Positions 16,860 through 28,000 of a stretch of DNA of 35,838 bases are shown here, in pieces. The stretch covers positions 1 to 35,838 of IMG/VR virus record IMGVR_UViG_3300049595_001256, one strand, 5' to 3'. The stretch is from a virus. Every line of letters starts with the position of its first letter. Positions within the stretch are counted from its first letter, which is position 1. The notes beneath the pieces are model-generated. The model was not told the origin of the DNA. It saw only the letters and a list, made by a program, of their open reading frames with translations, and searched no databases. A program made the translations under genes and the position numbers.

Positions 16860-17540
16860 TTATCTTACTTGTCTAAATGGATTTACTTCGTCTTCAAAAT
16901 TTCTGAAGGTTTTTTTAATCTCATTTGGTGAATAATCTTCAACTTCGTCTTGAGTTAAAACATATTCATTTTTTCCTGTTTTTTCCATATCCTCCTCTTT
17001 ATCATCAAAGAATTGACTTAATTTTTGATTGAAAGGACCTGAATCTAATGTTCTTAATTCTAATTTTTCTTGAGGAGTTTTTTCTCTGTATTTTTCAACT
17101 TTAGCTTCTAAATCATTTAATTTAGTCATGATACCATCCATTTCACCTAATTTAGTTTCTAAATTATCTAAATGTTGGAATAAGTTATTAAAATACTCTT
17201 CTTGTTTCTCTTCAACTTTTTTCTGTGATTTTACTAAATCAGTAATATCCATTTCTTCCGTTTTTGATTCTGATTTTTCATCATCACCAATTTTTTCCAC
17301 ATCCGGGTCAGTCGCAACATCAACCGGTTGAGGTCCTGCCGGAGCCGGTGGGGCAATCGCAGCATTTGGGTCTGCCGGTGGAGCCGTTTCAGGAGCTAAT
17401 CCTGCATCAGGAGCCGGAGCTGCGTTTGGGTCAACTTCACCAGGTGGAGGAGGTAACGTAGCATCTTGTTCAACAATATATTGATTGATAGAATTATATC
17501 TAGCAATTTCCTCTAAAATTTGATTGTCTATTTTTTTCAT
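16860..17540 (-). CDS. Unknown 226-aa protein, Pro/Ala-rich and coiled-coil
   Basis: 226 aa. N-terminal helix (about 1-25) is followed by a low-complexity Pro/Ala segment (about 27-72) in which a DPNAA unit occurs twice (VDPNAA and ADPNAA). A strongly charged region with heptad-like spacing (about 95-165: DLVKSQKKVEEKQEEYF, then DNLETKLGEMDGIMTKLNDL) predicts a coiled coil. The C-terminus is acidic. DNA of the Pro/Ala segment is visibly more GC-rich than its neighbours. The shape suits a structural, scaffold or adaptor protein, but I do not recognise a family. It ends a unit begun by the tail genes: 4 bases after the 74-aa gene and 4 bases before a terminator. Probably made late with the tail proteins. 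Confidence 0.78.
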   Translation of the reverse strand: MKKIDNQILEEIARYNSINQYIVEQDATLPPPPGEVDPNAAPAPDAGLAPETAPPADPNAAIAPPAPAGPQPVDVATDPDVEKIGDDEKSESKTEEMDITDLVKSQKKVEEKQEEYFNNLFQHLDNLETKLGEMDGIMTKLNDLEAKVEKYREKTPQEKLELRTLDSGPFNQKLSQFFDDKEEDMEKTGKNEYVLTQDEVEDYSPNEIKKTFRNFEDEVNPFRQVR

Positions 17541-17544
17541 GTTA

Positions 17545-17769
17545 TTAACCGTTTAATAGTTGTTTTACACCTGTTAAAGTTTCAACTTGAATTTTTTTAT
17601 TTTTGTTTAATGTGTTATCAACTCTTTCAATTAAACCATCTTTCATTCTGATAGTATAACAATCTCCAGTGTCTAAATCACATACTTGTTTAGAACCATC
17701 CCCCAAATCTTTTTCGGTACTTCTGGTATTTTTACCTAAATAGTTGTCTAATATTAATTTTGTGTCCAT
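17545..17769 (-). CDS. Unknown 74-aa protein
   Basis: 74 aa, starting MDTKLILDNYLGKN. It has two cysteines in a short DLDTGDCYTIRMKDGLIERV strand-turn pattern, and no membrane helix. It follows the 2296-aa hub gene by 43 bases and precedes the 226-aa gene by 4 bases, so it belongs to the same late unit. The coding frame is supported by its tight fit between neighbours and by a TATTTATA box just before its start. Function unknown; a small virion or assembly protein is possible. Confidence 0.65.
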   Translation of the reverse strand: MDTKLILDNYLGKNTRSTEKDLGDGSKQVCDLDTGDCYTIRMKDGLIERVDNTLNKNKKIQVETLTGVKQLLNG

Positions 17770-17772
17770 AAT

Positions 17773-17788
17773 CTTTTATTTATAAATA
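17773..17788 (-). promoter_or_regulatory. TATTTATAAATA box before the 74-aa gene
   Basis: Minus strand TATTTATAAATAAAAG. It contains TATAAATA, the T4 late-promoter -10 sequence, on the coding strand, but it ends only three bases before the ATG, so a promoter here would give a nearly leaderless message. It is the best match of the boxes shared by several tail genes. Confidence 0.35.
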
Positions 17789-17812
17789 TCTTTTATTTTG
17801 AAAAAACTTAAT

Positions 17813-20800
17813 TTAACATGTTGTTCCGTTTCTAGAACATGGTTTACTATCCCAAATAATTTCAGAACCTGTATATGGTTGACTATAACATTTACAACAA
17901 ATATTATCCTTAACTTTTTTCCACAAATTGACTTCAATCACTTTACGAGCTCCAAAATCCTCATCAGGACATTTTATTGGTGTGAAAACATATTGAAATG
18001 AATAACTAATATTTGGAAAAGCATTAACTTTTACAACCAAAGTAAATGTATATTCCTTATCATTTCGAGCTTCCTCTAAAATTGCTCTAATGTTAGGAAC
18101 TGAAACAAATGCACCAATATTTTTATTTTTGTCTGGTTCTATGGTAAAACTACCAATTTCTACTTTATCAATACCTCCCACAATATATAATTTAGCAGGA
18201 TAGTTTTGTGTTAATAATTCATCTTCATAATCAATAACAAAATCACCCCTAAGTTGACTATTATATATGTCAATATTTTCTATAGTCGCTTTACTAAATT
18301 TTTTACTATTTGCAAAAATTTCTTCATCAGTTGTGGCTTTTGGTGGTGTATTAGGTGGTGGAGTACCACTTACATTTCCACTACCGGTTTTAAATAAATC
18401 AATAGATTTTTGAACACTAGTTTCCATTTGACTTAATTGACTAGGATTATCTTGAACCAATTTGTTATAAACATCAATATTTTTTTGATTTGCCGAGAAA
18501 TATAATGTATAAAATTTAACAATTTCTTTTGCGGTTATATCAGGTAATAAACTAATTTTACCACTAAATCTCGCAATTAAAAATTCAACATGTTTAGACA
18601 AATCTGAAAAAATCGCATATGGTACATTACTTGAATTACAATAAAATTGTGGATTAAAATAAGAAACACCTGTTTGACCCCAATTTTGTAATAAATCAAC
18701 ACCTGAATAGTTGTTTTCTTTTGTTTCCAATTCAGTTCCATTTGATGACCCCAAATAAATTGTTGCAAACACTAAATACCTTAATTTTTGGTCAGCGGTT
18801 TGAGTAATAATTGTACTAATAGAGTCTTTATATTTAGATTTAGTTGTTGTTGGAGAATCAACTTTATCATATTTTCCATAATTACTTATTGGTGTACAAC
18901 TTGGGTAATCTGTTGAACTGTTTGCTGGTTTGTCTACCGCGTCTTTAACAGTATTATTAGTTTGACTAATAACATTATCTTGTTTAGTACCACTTTCTTT
19001 AATTGCCGCTTGTTTGTCTTGTTTATTTTTCTCAATAATTGAAGTTAATAAATTAGTTTTTAAAGTTTGTATGTAACTATCTATTTCAGGTAAATTTGAC
19101 ACAGATTGTCTGATTCCCTTAAATATTGTTTCAAACGTGCCAGGCCCAATACTATGATTAACTTCTTGAATCATGTAAGCCCCACTAAACATTGGTACGT
19201 GTCTCAAATTAAAATACATAGTTGGTTGAATCATAGCGTTACCCATCATTGACACAGTACAAGCATAACTTCTATTTTTATATAAATTATATAATGAAAT
19301 ATTTTGAGTTCCCGATGATTTACCTGAAGATTGTTTAACTAACTCATCTGTTTGTTGTAACGATTCTGCGGTTGCTTGTCCGGCACTTTGGTCTATTTGA
19401 AATCCATGAAAAATTGATTGACTTTGTGGGCCAACATCAACATTAAAACCAACAACTTTATTAGATTTATCCCAATCTTGTTTACCTATTTGGTCTTCAA
19501 TTAATGGGTTATCACTAGCACGTCTTAAATCAAAAGAATCACCTTTAAATCTTACATTAGCATTATTTTTAAAATCCGGTTGCTCACTTGGTTTACCGGC
19601 ATAAAAACAAACCATTTTAGCTGAAGAATTTCTATAATCAACATTTAAAAATGTACCAAACATTGTATTAGCAAATTCAAGAGACCCTTCCGGTTTTGGA
19701 ACAGGATTTTTGACCGCATCTTGTACATTATAAAAGTTAACGTATGAAGGTATGTTCATAACAACAAAATTATTTTCAACTAAAATTGTTTGAACAAAAG
19801 TCAACATACTTGTTTTAGGGTTTATATCTGTTAATCTAAATTTTAATTTATTAACATCAACTAATACTTTATCCCCAATGTTTCTGTTTGCTCTATCCAT
19901 TAATAAAACATCTTCAAAAAGTGTTTTAGTTTTAAAGTCATTACCTGAAATCCATTTATCGTTTAACGCTTTAAACGCCTCCCAATATTCTAATTTTGTT
20001 TGAGGACCTTCTAATGCAGTTGCAAGTGCAGCATCAGGTGTACTCCCAACATCAGGTAATTGTTTACGTAATTTAGGCATTAATTTATTAATAATGATAT
20101 TTTGAAAATTATCTGTACTAGTTATGTATTCATTCATTAAAGTAACAAATTTATTATAATTCAAAGTACTATCATTTAATTTTTGTGTTGCGTATATTTT
20201 AATAATTGGTGCAAATATTTTAATATTATCCACACTAAAATCTATATTACAATCAACAAAGAAATCGGTTATATATGAACCATCATTTGTATATTGTAAT
20301 TGAGGTATTTCGGAAAAACCAACATATACTTGTAACGCTTTCCATTCATTAGGATAATTTGTTATAGATTGTGATAACGTTACCGTTCCACCTGATGTTG
20401 GTAATGGTGTTGGTGTTTGAAATGAATACTTACTCCATGTATATGGGTCAGCAAGTAATCTATTTGAAAAAGTGTAAAATAATCTCTTATCAAAGTTTGC
20501 CGGATTACCATATTTGAAAACAACATCGTAACTTAAAAATGATTGTAAAATATTTGTTAAAACACTTAGCTGCGAATCTTGTACCGCAGAAACTAATTCA
20601 GTATTAATGTTAGTACCACCTACTTTTGGAATTCTCATTAAACTTCTCATCAACATTTGGAAATTTTTAAATGATTTGGTTGTTTCGGTATCACTATTTG
20701 ATATAAACTCATCATCAAAATCATATATAGATTTTGAAAAATTTAAAAATTCCGATTCAAAACTATCTAAAACTTCTTTTTCAAAAACTGAAAACATTTC

Positions 20801-23800
20801 ACTTATTTCGGAATATTGGTCTTGTTTACCATTAATTGAGAAATTTTCTTGTTTGGTATCACCCGTAATGTTAAAAACTTGTTTTAAATATTTTATAGGT
20901 GTTGGCTTAACAACTTTATTAATATCAAAATACCCATAATTAGGTGCAACCCAAAACATTCTAACCGAACCATTATACATTGCAGTATTACCGGTGATTT
21001 CATATTTCAATTGATTAGTTTCTTCAGTTATACACTCATTACTTGTCTGATTTATTAACGCACCTTGTGATGGTACAATATATGACGAAATGTTATCTAA
21101 TGTTGTAATGTAAACTGACCAAGGAATAACTCTCAAATCTCTTTTTGGATTATTTGGGTCAAACCCTTCAGGCATATTAATTATTGCTTCAGGCACATAA
21201 TTTAATGTAACTCCTGAAGTAAATCCATTTTGAATGTCCGAATCAGTATAACCTGAATATATTTGGAATCCTTGATAAAAAACATTAAAGTCATTAATTA
21301 ATAATGGATAAAAACCTGTATTAATTAATGAAGATGTTTCAGCACCTAATGTTGTGTTTTTTTCTAACACAATATCCATTTGAGCCCCATTTATTATCAA
21401 ATTATAGTTTCTTGTTGGTGAATTTGTTACCGGGTCATAGTTATGAACATAACTAAATCCTGACCATGATGTGTCTAAAATATCTTTACCAGTTTCAACA
21501 AAATTTTTATATCTACTCCAAACAGAACCAATTTTTAATATCCAAGCGTATGGTAACTTATGAACCGCTCCAAATTTCTTAAGTGTAGCAAAAATATAAT
21601 CTAAATCAGTTACTGAATTTGACGAATAAGTTTTATATTTTTCTCTAAGTGTAGATAATGGTAAACTATTTAAAAACAGATATGCCGATGCAACGAATGG
21701 ATATTCGTCACCATTTCTAAAATTCTTTACACCTTCTTGTATTGAATTAACAAAATATGGTGTGTTAAACATTGAAACGGTTTGATTACTCGTAACTAAC
21801 CCTGAATAGTCATTATATCTTAAATTACCTTCTGTCGGTAATTGTGAGTCAAAACTTCTATTTTCATAAAATAATTTTAAGTCAAAATAATAAATTGGTG
21901 ATTTTATATTATTAAATAAGAAATTAGTAAATGGTCTTCTATCATTATTATTAGTAATATCTAAAAAATTAGATATAATTTTCTTATTAGTATTATATGT
22001 TAATACTTTTGCTGTATTATATGATGATTTAATATCAGAAATTGAATTACCATTAGCCAATTCATTTTTAACCCAAGTAAAATTTGTAAATGGGTATGTA
22101 TCAGTTAAATTAAAAATATTACTTGATGTTGAATTTGATATAAAATTAACAACATTATTTTCACCAGGTAACGAAACCAATGGTTGTGATTTATTTTCAT
22201 TCAATAAGTTTTGACTTAAAAATTCAAAACTTGAATTATTAACTTTGTTTTTAATGTAAGATGTATTAAAAATACCTCTAATAAAATTTTGCCAACTTTC
22301 ACCTGTACCATCATTAGATATATGTCTCATTAATATCTCAAAATTTCCGGCATTAACCCCAAACTCTTTTAATTTTTTAATAATAAAAGGATTATCATTA
22401 GATAAACTTTGAATAATATTAATACTTTCCGCCTCAGCAATAACATCTGTTACTTTATCTTGGTCTTGGGTGTTACCATTACTTCTTAATAAACCTGAAT
22501 AATTTGATGTTAAAAATATTCTTTCAAATATTTCATAAAAATATTTAATTTCTTCCTTGTTATCATAAACCGCATTACTAATTGGAAATTCTATAGCGTC
22601 TAACGATACTCGTTGAATATCAGTTAATGGATTTTCAGTTGTTAAAGGGTCAGCAGGTGGTTTTACCGTTTGAGTTGTCGCTCTAATAAACTCTTCTACA
22701 AACTCTACTTCTGGCCATAAATCTGTTAAATACGCTTTAGTTTGATTTATAACATTTTTATCTCCCGGATAAGTTAATTCAAACATTTCACGACCATCTT
22801 TACCTGAAGTTGCCGTCAACATTTGAGGCCACGGATAAATAGGTAATGTTTCATTATCTCCTGATGATACGTTATCAACACACGCATTTGCTGTTTCCGG
22901 ATTTAAAATCGAATTTCTTCTAGCTTTAATTTGTGTATCATTTAAATTCCAAGCTTGAACGTGAACGTCATCCATTAACCTTAAAAACGCCTCTCCGTTT
23001 GCAAAAATAACTGCAAGAACATTTCGGATATTTGGAACAAATCCAATACCATTATCTTTTTTTTGTAATAAATTAGTTAAAGCCTCTGTTAATTCTTCTT
23101 GGATATTTTCTTTAGTTTTTTTTACATTAGTACCCATTTGATTGATTAAATCTTCAAATCGACCTTTACCTTCAAAGGTATAAAATTGGAATTTTTTTTC
23201 TTCCGAACCTTTTTTATTTACAATGACTAATGAGTTAAAAATACCTTGTGTCGCTAATTCATTATCAAATTGTTTAAGTTGCTCAGGACTTGGTGTTGTT
23301 GATAATTTTTTTCTTTGTCGATAAGTTTCTAAAAGATTTACATCACCATATTTTGGTTCAATTGGGAAAATATCTATTTTAATATCAAATGGTACACTTG
23401 AACTAGTATTTGTTTTACCGTCAATAGTGTATTTACCTTTTACACCACAAACAGGATTCTCATCCATTTTTTCTTTTGCCTTACTAATAATACCTTGTAG
23501 TTCACTTAATGCTGCGGTTCGTTTTGTTTGAGTATCTATTTCACGTTTAAATGTATAAACTTTACTACCCTCTGTAAGACCATTAACCCCTTTCATAACC
23601 AAATAATTCTCAGTATCCATATATTTGAAAAACCAAGACGTTCCCGCCCCTGCGTAAACATCTTTATCCAAATTACCTAATAATCTTTGATATTCCTCAA
23701 CATATGTTAATGGGTCTAAATTTTGTTGTGAGAATGAAGTTAAAATATTTTTAATAAAATTTTCAATTCTATCTCTCATTTGAACAACGGTTATTTCCGG

Positions 23801-24703
23801 AAAATCATCAGGTATCATTCCTTTTGATTTATATTCACTATATAACTCTCTAACCTTTTGATATCCTCTTGAAACTATTGAATTCTGAACATTTGAAAAG
23901 TTGGTTGCTCCACCTTTAGTCGTTTGTATATTAACTCTAGATTGGTACATATGTGGAACAGCCGTCAACGCCGCCATAGGTACTTCACTCAATAATGTAT
24001 ATTTGTATGTGTAAAAATGTAGTTTGATTTTAAAATTACCATTAGACGTATCATATCTTGATGAAAATGTTTGTAACATTAATTGTAATTTAACCGCTTT
24101 ACCATAAAAACCTTTTATTGTTAATTGAAACATCGGGTAAGGTAAATTAAAAAATGCCGCGTATGGTGAATTATCACCGGCCTCAAACATAGCTCTACCT
24201 TTAACATCTTCTAAGTCAATAGTAATTGATGGTAAAAAATCTAATCCTTGTCTAATGTTAATTGACGTAATACCTAATAACCCATTATCAACAGATGCTT
24301 GTTTACCGCCCGAGTTAATTGTTTGTTTAATATAATAATCACTACTCTTATTTGAATTTGATACTGATGTTAATTTTGGTTGATTTACACCGTTACCGGT
24401 GATTGTATCTTTACCTGTTATTTCATCAGTATATGAATTATCTAAAAATGTTTTATCACCCGGTTTTAAAAAATTAATACTGGCAATTGAAACTGTTTGT
24501 ACTTGGTCGTTATTTGCAACACCAAGTGCTAATTTAGTACGTGGTAATACTTTACACTCTAAATTAGCATACATCACTAAATTTTCTTGTTTAACATATC
24601 TTTCTTGTACTTTTCCGTCACTGTCTATGACTTTATTTGGGTCTATGATTGATATGTTATTATAATCAAACTCAACTAATATATTTTCCGATTTATCTAC
24701 CAT
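17813..24703 (-). CDS. Giant baseplate hub protein with a hydrolase-like C-terminal region
   Basis: 2296 aa. Residues about 140-215 (INIRQGLDFLPSITIDLED, then NLPYPMFQLTIKGFYGK) look like a hub domain. Around 1815-1870, TVSMMGNAMIQPTMYFNL and FSGAYMIQEVNHSIGPGTFE match the beta-domain of gp27/late-control-D hub proteins. Around 1970-2075 a helical region (LRYLVFATIYLGSSNGTELE, ENNYSGVDL, then PYAIFSDLSKHVEFL) resembles glucosaminidase-type cell-wall hydrolases, though the usual catalytic Glu appears to be Gly. The last 30 residues hold five cysteines (C2269, C2270, C2272, C2289, C2296). It may combine the roles T4 splits between gp27 and gp5. Its start overlaps the 108-aa gene by 11 bases. 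Assignment rests on motif resemblance and position; the length is far above any T4 hub protein. Confidence 0.75.
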   Translation of the reverse strand: MVDKSENILVEFDYNNISIIDPNKVIDSDGKVQERYVKQENLVMYANLECKVLPRTKLALGVANNDQVQTVSIASINFLKPGDKTFLDNSYTDEITGKDTITGNGVNQPKLTSVSNSNKSSDYYIKQTINSGGKQASVDNGLLGITSINIRQGLDFLPSITIDLEDVKGRAMFEAGDNSPYAAFFNLPYPMFQLTIKGFYGKAVKLQLMLQTFSSRYDTSNGNFKIKLHFYTYKYTLLSEVPMAALTAVPHMYQSRVNIQTTKGGATNFSNVQNSIVSRGYQKVRELYSEYKSKGMIPDDFPEITVVQMRDRIENFIKNILTSFSQQNLDPLTYVEEYQRLLGNLDKDVYAGAGTSWFFKYMDTENYLVMKGVNGLTEGSKVYTFKREIDTQTKRTAALSELQGIISKAKEKMDENPVCGVKGKYTIDGKTNTSSSVPFDIKIDIFPIEPKYGDVNLLETYRQRKKLSTTPSPEQLKQFDNELATQGIFNSLVIVNKKGSEEKKFQFYTFEGKGRFEDLINQMGTNVKKTKENIQEELTEALTNLLQKKDNGIGFVPNIRNVLAVIFANGEAFLRLMDDVHVQAWNLNDTQIKARRNSILNPETANACVDNVSSGDNETLPIYPWPQMLTATSGKDGREMFELTYPGDKNVINQTKAYLTDLWPEVEFVEEFIRATTQTVKPPADPLTTENPLTDIQRVSLDAIEFPISNAVYDNKEEIKYFYEIFERIFLTSNYSGLLRSNGNTQDQDKVTDVIAEAESINIIQSLSNDNPFIIKKLKEFGVNAGNFEILMRHISNDGTGESWQNFIRGIFNTSYIKNKVNNSSFEFLSQNLLNENKSQPLVSLPGENNVVNFISNSTSSNIFNLTDTYPFTNFTWVKNELANGNSISDIKSSYNTAKVLTYNTNKKIISNFLDITNNNDRRPFTNFLFNNIKSPIYYFDLKLFYENRSFDSQLPTEGNLRYNDYSGLVTSNQTVSMFNTPYFVNSIQEGVKNFRNGDEYPFVASAYLFLNSLPLSTLREKYKTYSSNSVTDLDYIFATLKKFGAVHKLPYAWILKIGSVWSRYKNFVETGKDILDTSWSGFSYVHNYDPVTNSPTRNYNLIINGAQMDIVLEKNTTLGAETSSLINTGFYPLLINDFNVFYQGFQIYSGYTDSDIQNGFTSGVTLNYVPEAIINMPEGFDPNNPKRDLRVIPWSVYITTLDNISSYIVPSQGALINQTSNECITEETNQLKYEITGNTAMYNGSVRMFWVAPNYGYFDINKVVKPTPIKYLKQVFNITGDTKQENFSINGKQDQYSEISEMFSVFEKEVLDSFESEFLNFSKSIYDFDDEFISNSDTETTKSFKNFQMLMRSLMRIPKVGGTNINTELVSAVQDSQLSVLTNILQSFLSYDVVFKYGNPANFDKRLFYTFSNRLLADPYTWSKYSFQTPTPLPTSGGTVTLSQSITNYPNEWKALQVYVGFSEIPQLQYTNDGSYITDFFVDCNIDFSVDNIKIFAPIIKIYATQKLNDSTLNYNKFVTLMNEYITSTDNFQNIIINKLMPKLRKQLPDVGSTPDAALATALEGPQTKLEYWEAFKALNDKWISGNDFKTKTLFEDVLLMDRANRNIGDKVLVDVNKLKFRLTDINPKTSMLTFVQTILVENNFVVMNIPSYVNFYNVQDAVKNPVPKPEGSLEFANTMFGTFLNVDYRNSSAKMVCFYAGKPSEQPDFKNNANVRFKGDSFDLRRASDNPLIEDQIGKQDWDKSNKVVGFNVDVGPQSQSIFHGFQIDQSAGQATAESLQQTDELVKQSSGKSSGTQNISLYNLYKNRSYACTVSMMGNAMIQPTMYFNLRHVPMFSGAYMIQEVNHSIGPGTFETIFKGIRQSVSNLPEIDSYIQTLKTNLLTSIIEKNKQDKQAAIKESGTKQDNVISQTNNTVKDAVDKPANSSTDYPSCTPISNYGKYDKVDSPTTTKSKYKDSISTIITQTADQKLRYLVFATIYLGSSNGTELETKENNYSGVDLLQNWGQTGVSYFNPQFYCNSSNVPYAIFSDLSKHVEFLIARFSGKISLLPDITAKEIVKFYTLYFSANQKNIDVYNKLVQDNPSQLSQMETSVQKSIDLFKTGSGNVSGTPPPNTPPKATTDEEIFANSKKFSKATIENIDIYNSQLRGDFVIDYEDELLTQNYPAKLYIVGGIDKVEIGSFTIEPDKNKNIGAFVSVPNIRAILEEARNDKEYTFTLVVKVNAFPNISYSFQYVFTPIKCPDEDFGARKVIEVNLWKKVKDNICCKCYSQPYTGSEIIWDSKPCSRNGTTC

Positions 24704-25019
24704 AATAAAAGAAGTAATTTTCTAGGTCATTGTTGTAATCCTGTAATGATGCTATTAAAGGATAAGGGATTGTCAAGATTGCCCCATCAGGGATATTCCA
24801 TTCTTGGCCTGCGTATATTGGATTTGCTTGTAATATTAACCAACCAAAAAAAGGTGTCCCATAATATTGTTGTGAAACTTTGTCTAATCTAGATTGAGCA
24901 ACTTTGAAAATATATTTTTTATCTGTGGATTTACTTGGCAGAGTAATATATGGAACAACGGTTTGTCGTCCATTAACAATAAAATTATTGTATCTATTAT
25001 AATAATCTTTAGTACCCAT
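24693..25019 (-). CDS. 53: LysM/gp53-like baseplate wedge protein
   Basis: 108 aa. The second half (DKVSQQYYGTPFFGWLILQA, then IYAGQEWNIPDGAILTIPYP) has the LysM-like pattern seen in T4 gp53 and in tail protein X-type proteins: a helix after DxVSxxYYG, then N/P-rich loop, then a beta strand. T4 gp53 is 196 aa, so this is a shorter form. In T4 gp53 joins wedges to the hub. It lies between two giant structural genes, two bases after the 1669-aa gene (TAATTATG) and overlapping the hub gene by 11 bases, so all three are co-translated. The gp53 symbol is by family resemblance and could instead be a gpX-like tail protein. Confidence 0.75.
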   Translation of the reverse strand: MGTKDYYNRYNNFIVNGRQTVVPYITLPSKSTDKKYIFKVAQSRLDKVSQQYYGTPFFGWLILQANPIYAGQEWNIPDGAILTIPYPLIASLQDYNNDLENYFFYYGR

Positions 25020-25021
25020 AA

Positions 25022-28000
25022 TTAATCAAATTTTATTTTGCCATCAAAAGTTAATTTATCATTATTTACGTTAACCGTTTTATATAAATTAGCAATATCC
25101 GTTTTTTGTTGTGCTTCTGTTGCAGGGTCAGGAACTGTTGTATATGTAAATTTTCTTAACTTACCTTTAGGATAAGCAGGTTGGTTCACAAATTTTGAAT
25201 ATGATTCTTTATCCCTAATTGTTTTAATAAATTTTTGCTCAGCAACTAACTCTTTTTTAGTTAAATCCGCAAAATCATCACAAATATTATTAAATTTTCT
25301 AACCAATTTATTATCATTCTTTAACTCACCACTAATAATAGCGTTTATAAATTGTGTTAATTTATTTTTATCGTTAAATATTTGAGCCATTACCATGAAT
25401 TGTCTTTTATCTTCAACTGATGCCGTTTCAAATTGTTTAGATTTTGGCTCAAATTCACCCGGACCTTCATATGGTGATGTAACAGTTGTGATTATTTTTT
25501 CAGCATCCATTAAAAGATTAAACTCATCTAATCTAAGACCAACTAAACGATAATCATCACATAATTCCACATACGTATCCAATGGAGACCCAAGACTAGC
25601 ACTATTAACTTCAGTTGTACCTGATATAGTATAAACACGAGGAACACCCGTATCTAAAATCTTACCATCAGTTTTAGTTGTAACTAAATTGATTTTTCTA
25701 ATTATCTGAACCATGTTTTGTTCCAAGACAACTATTTCTTGAATTTTAGTAAATAAACCACTACTATAATCACCTTTTAATGAGTTAATATATTGATTCA
25801 TATTTGTTTTAACTCTTTGAATTGTTGCATCCGTAAATTTAAAACCAACTAATCGTGATATGATGTAATTTTTATTTGTTGGATTATCCGCATTTATATC
25901 TGAAATAAACGTACTAAACAATGAATCCACTTTAGTTTCAACACCTTCCGGTTTCCCATAAATTGGCGCCAATATACTACTAGAATTTAAACTTATTTCT
26001 CCGGAAGTATATAATCTATCTTGAGTAATTAACTGCCAAACACCATAATTGTAAGATTTGACAATACTATCACTTTGATTTAGTATGTTTGTATAATATT
26101 CTTGTGTTGAATCTAATATTTTATCCATTATAGTCATGTAGGTAATTTCACCTGTTTGACCACTTGTTACAGGAATATTAGTTAAGATATCTCCAATCGT
26201 ATTTCCACCATCATTAACCACACCATTTTGAACATTGTTAACTGTAACCGGTGGTTGTGCATCTAATATTGACTGAACTAATTTAGCATCCAAAGCTGAA
26301 GTATCTTCAGTCCATGTCGCTCTTTCATCATAAATTTCAGTATTAGCGTAGAAATTAAATGATAACGCATTTTGTAGTTGTTCCACAGGTCTAGCTAATC
26401 CCATACCACCAATCATATCAAAACTTAAATTAACATTTGCTATCATTGGTTGGATACCGATACCTTCAGGATTCATATCTAATATTAATGGCTCATATGA
26501 AAATGAAATTGTTTTTGGAATTATTTTACCATTATAAAAATCCCCAACTCTTAATACTAAAACCGGTGGTGCCCCAAAGGCAGTATTTACCGCGTCATTA
26601 TATTTTGGTTTACCATCAACACCAATAACAGGTATGGTTTCACCAGGTCTAACACATTGATTTAAAAAAGTCAATCGGGCATTTAATCCTTCAGGTGTCA
26701 TAGAGTGAAAAGCTGGATTAAAAAATCTAATTTTATCCGCTATAGAACCATACACCATAGGATTAGTTTCTTTAATAACGTCAAAATAATCACACTCTGT
26801 TAATAATTGTCTAATAATTCGTTTACCAATACCTTCTTTTAATTTTTGTTGTATTTCAACAGTTTGAACCGGTTTAACTGTGTTAATTGTTGTACCACTA
26901 ACATCAGGTGTTATAATTTCAACTTTTTGAGTTGTCGTAGTAGTTGTTACTGTTGGAGTAACAAGAATACTATTAATTTTAACCCTTCTACACGCCATAG
27001 CGTCAGTTGAAAATACTTGAGCCAAATTATTTGAAGTTTCTGTATTTGTATTTGATTTAATGTCTTTACTACAATCAACTTGAGAACCACTACCTGACTC
27101 ACCTTGAGGTATTACAATTTGTTCACCTTTACCACTTTGTAATGTAATTTGTAATGTTTTATCTTCAAAAAATGTTGATAAATTAGCGTCCCCAATTTTA
27201 TATGTTTTTAAAAATTGAATTACTGAGTCATTTCTTCGTTTAGATAAATTTTCATTATATTTAACACTCGCAGTTGCAGATGCTGACCCAACCATTTGAA
27301 TACTAATAGTCCCTTTTTTTTCTTTTAATATGTTATAAGCATCAACAATAAAATTGCTACTATTATTAGCTATTTTATTAAAATTTGATATTACAATATT
27401 ATCAAAGAATTCTTTTACGTTTCTATTAACACTACCCGTATTAAATATTCCACTTGAGGTATCTACATATTTTGTAATGTTTGATGGTGCAGTATAAGCA
27501 GAATATGTTATATTATATGGTACTGAAGACACAACCCCATCTGATTTAGGGTCAGGAATGTCATTATCAAAATAAAATGCCAATTGAGAATAATTCTTTT
27601 TAAAGTCATCAATTGATGTATCAGGATTTGCCGTTTGAACCACAGCATCTGCAGGTGTTCCCGCACCCCCTTGAGGTACTGAATTTTCTCTTGGTATACT
27701 TGCACTAACATTCTTTAACTCTTCATCCGTTAATCTTGGATTACTTAAAATCTCTTGATACGTATATAAATCTTTTGTTGGTATAGTATTAAATTTTAAC
27801 GCCAAATCGTAAATATCATATTTAACACATCCCGCAAAGAATGAATCAATTATAGAATTAATTCTTTCTTTACTCTGACCTTTTAATTGTTTTTCAACAA
27901 TAGTATTCATAACCGAAGGACTATCCACAATAATCTTCCAACTTAATTGACCACTTCTACTTGTGTTTTTATATGTATAGATTGGCTCAGGTCTACCTAA

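Noticed and set aside
20607-20939. Plus-strand open frame of 110 codons
   Set aside because: Antisense within the hub gene; hydrophobic composition comes from reading AT-rich coding DNA backwards.
24399-24665. Plus-strand open frame of 88 codons near the hub start
   Set aside because: Antisense to well-supported coding sequence; no promoter or neighbour on the plus strand anywhere in the window.
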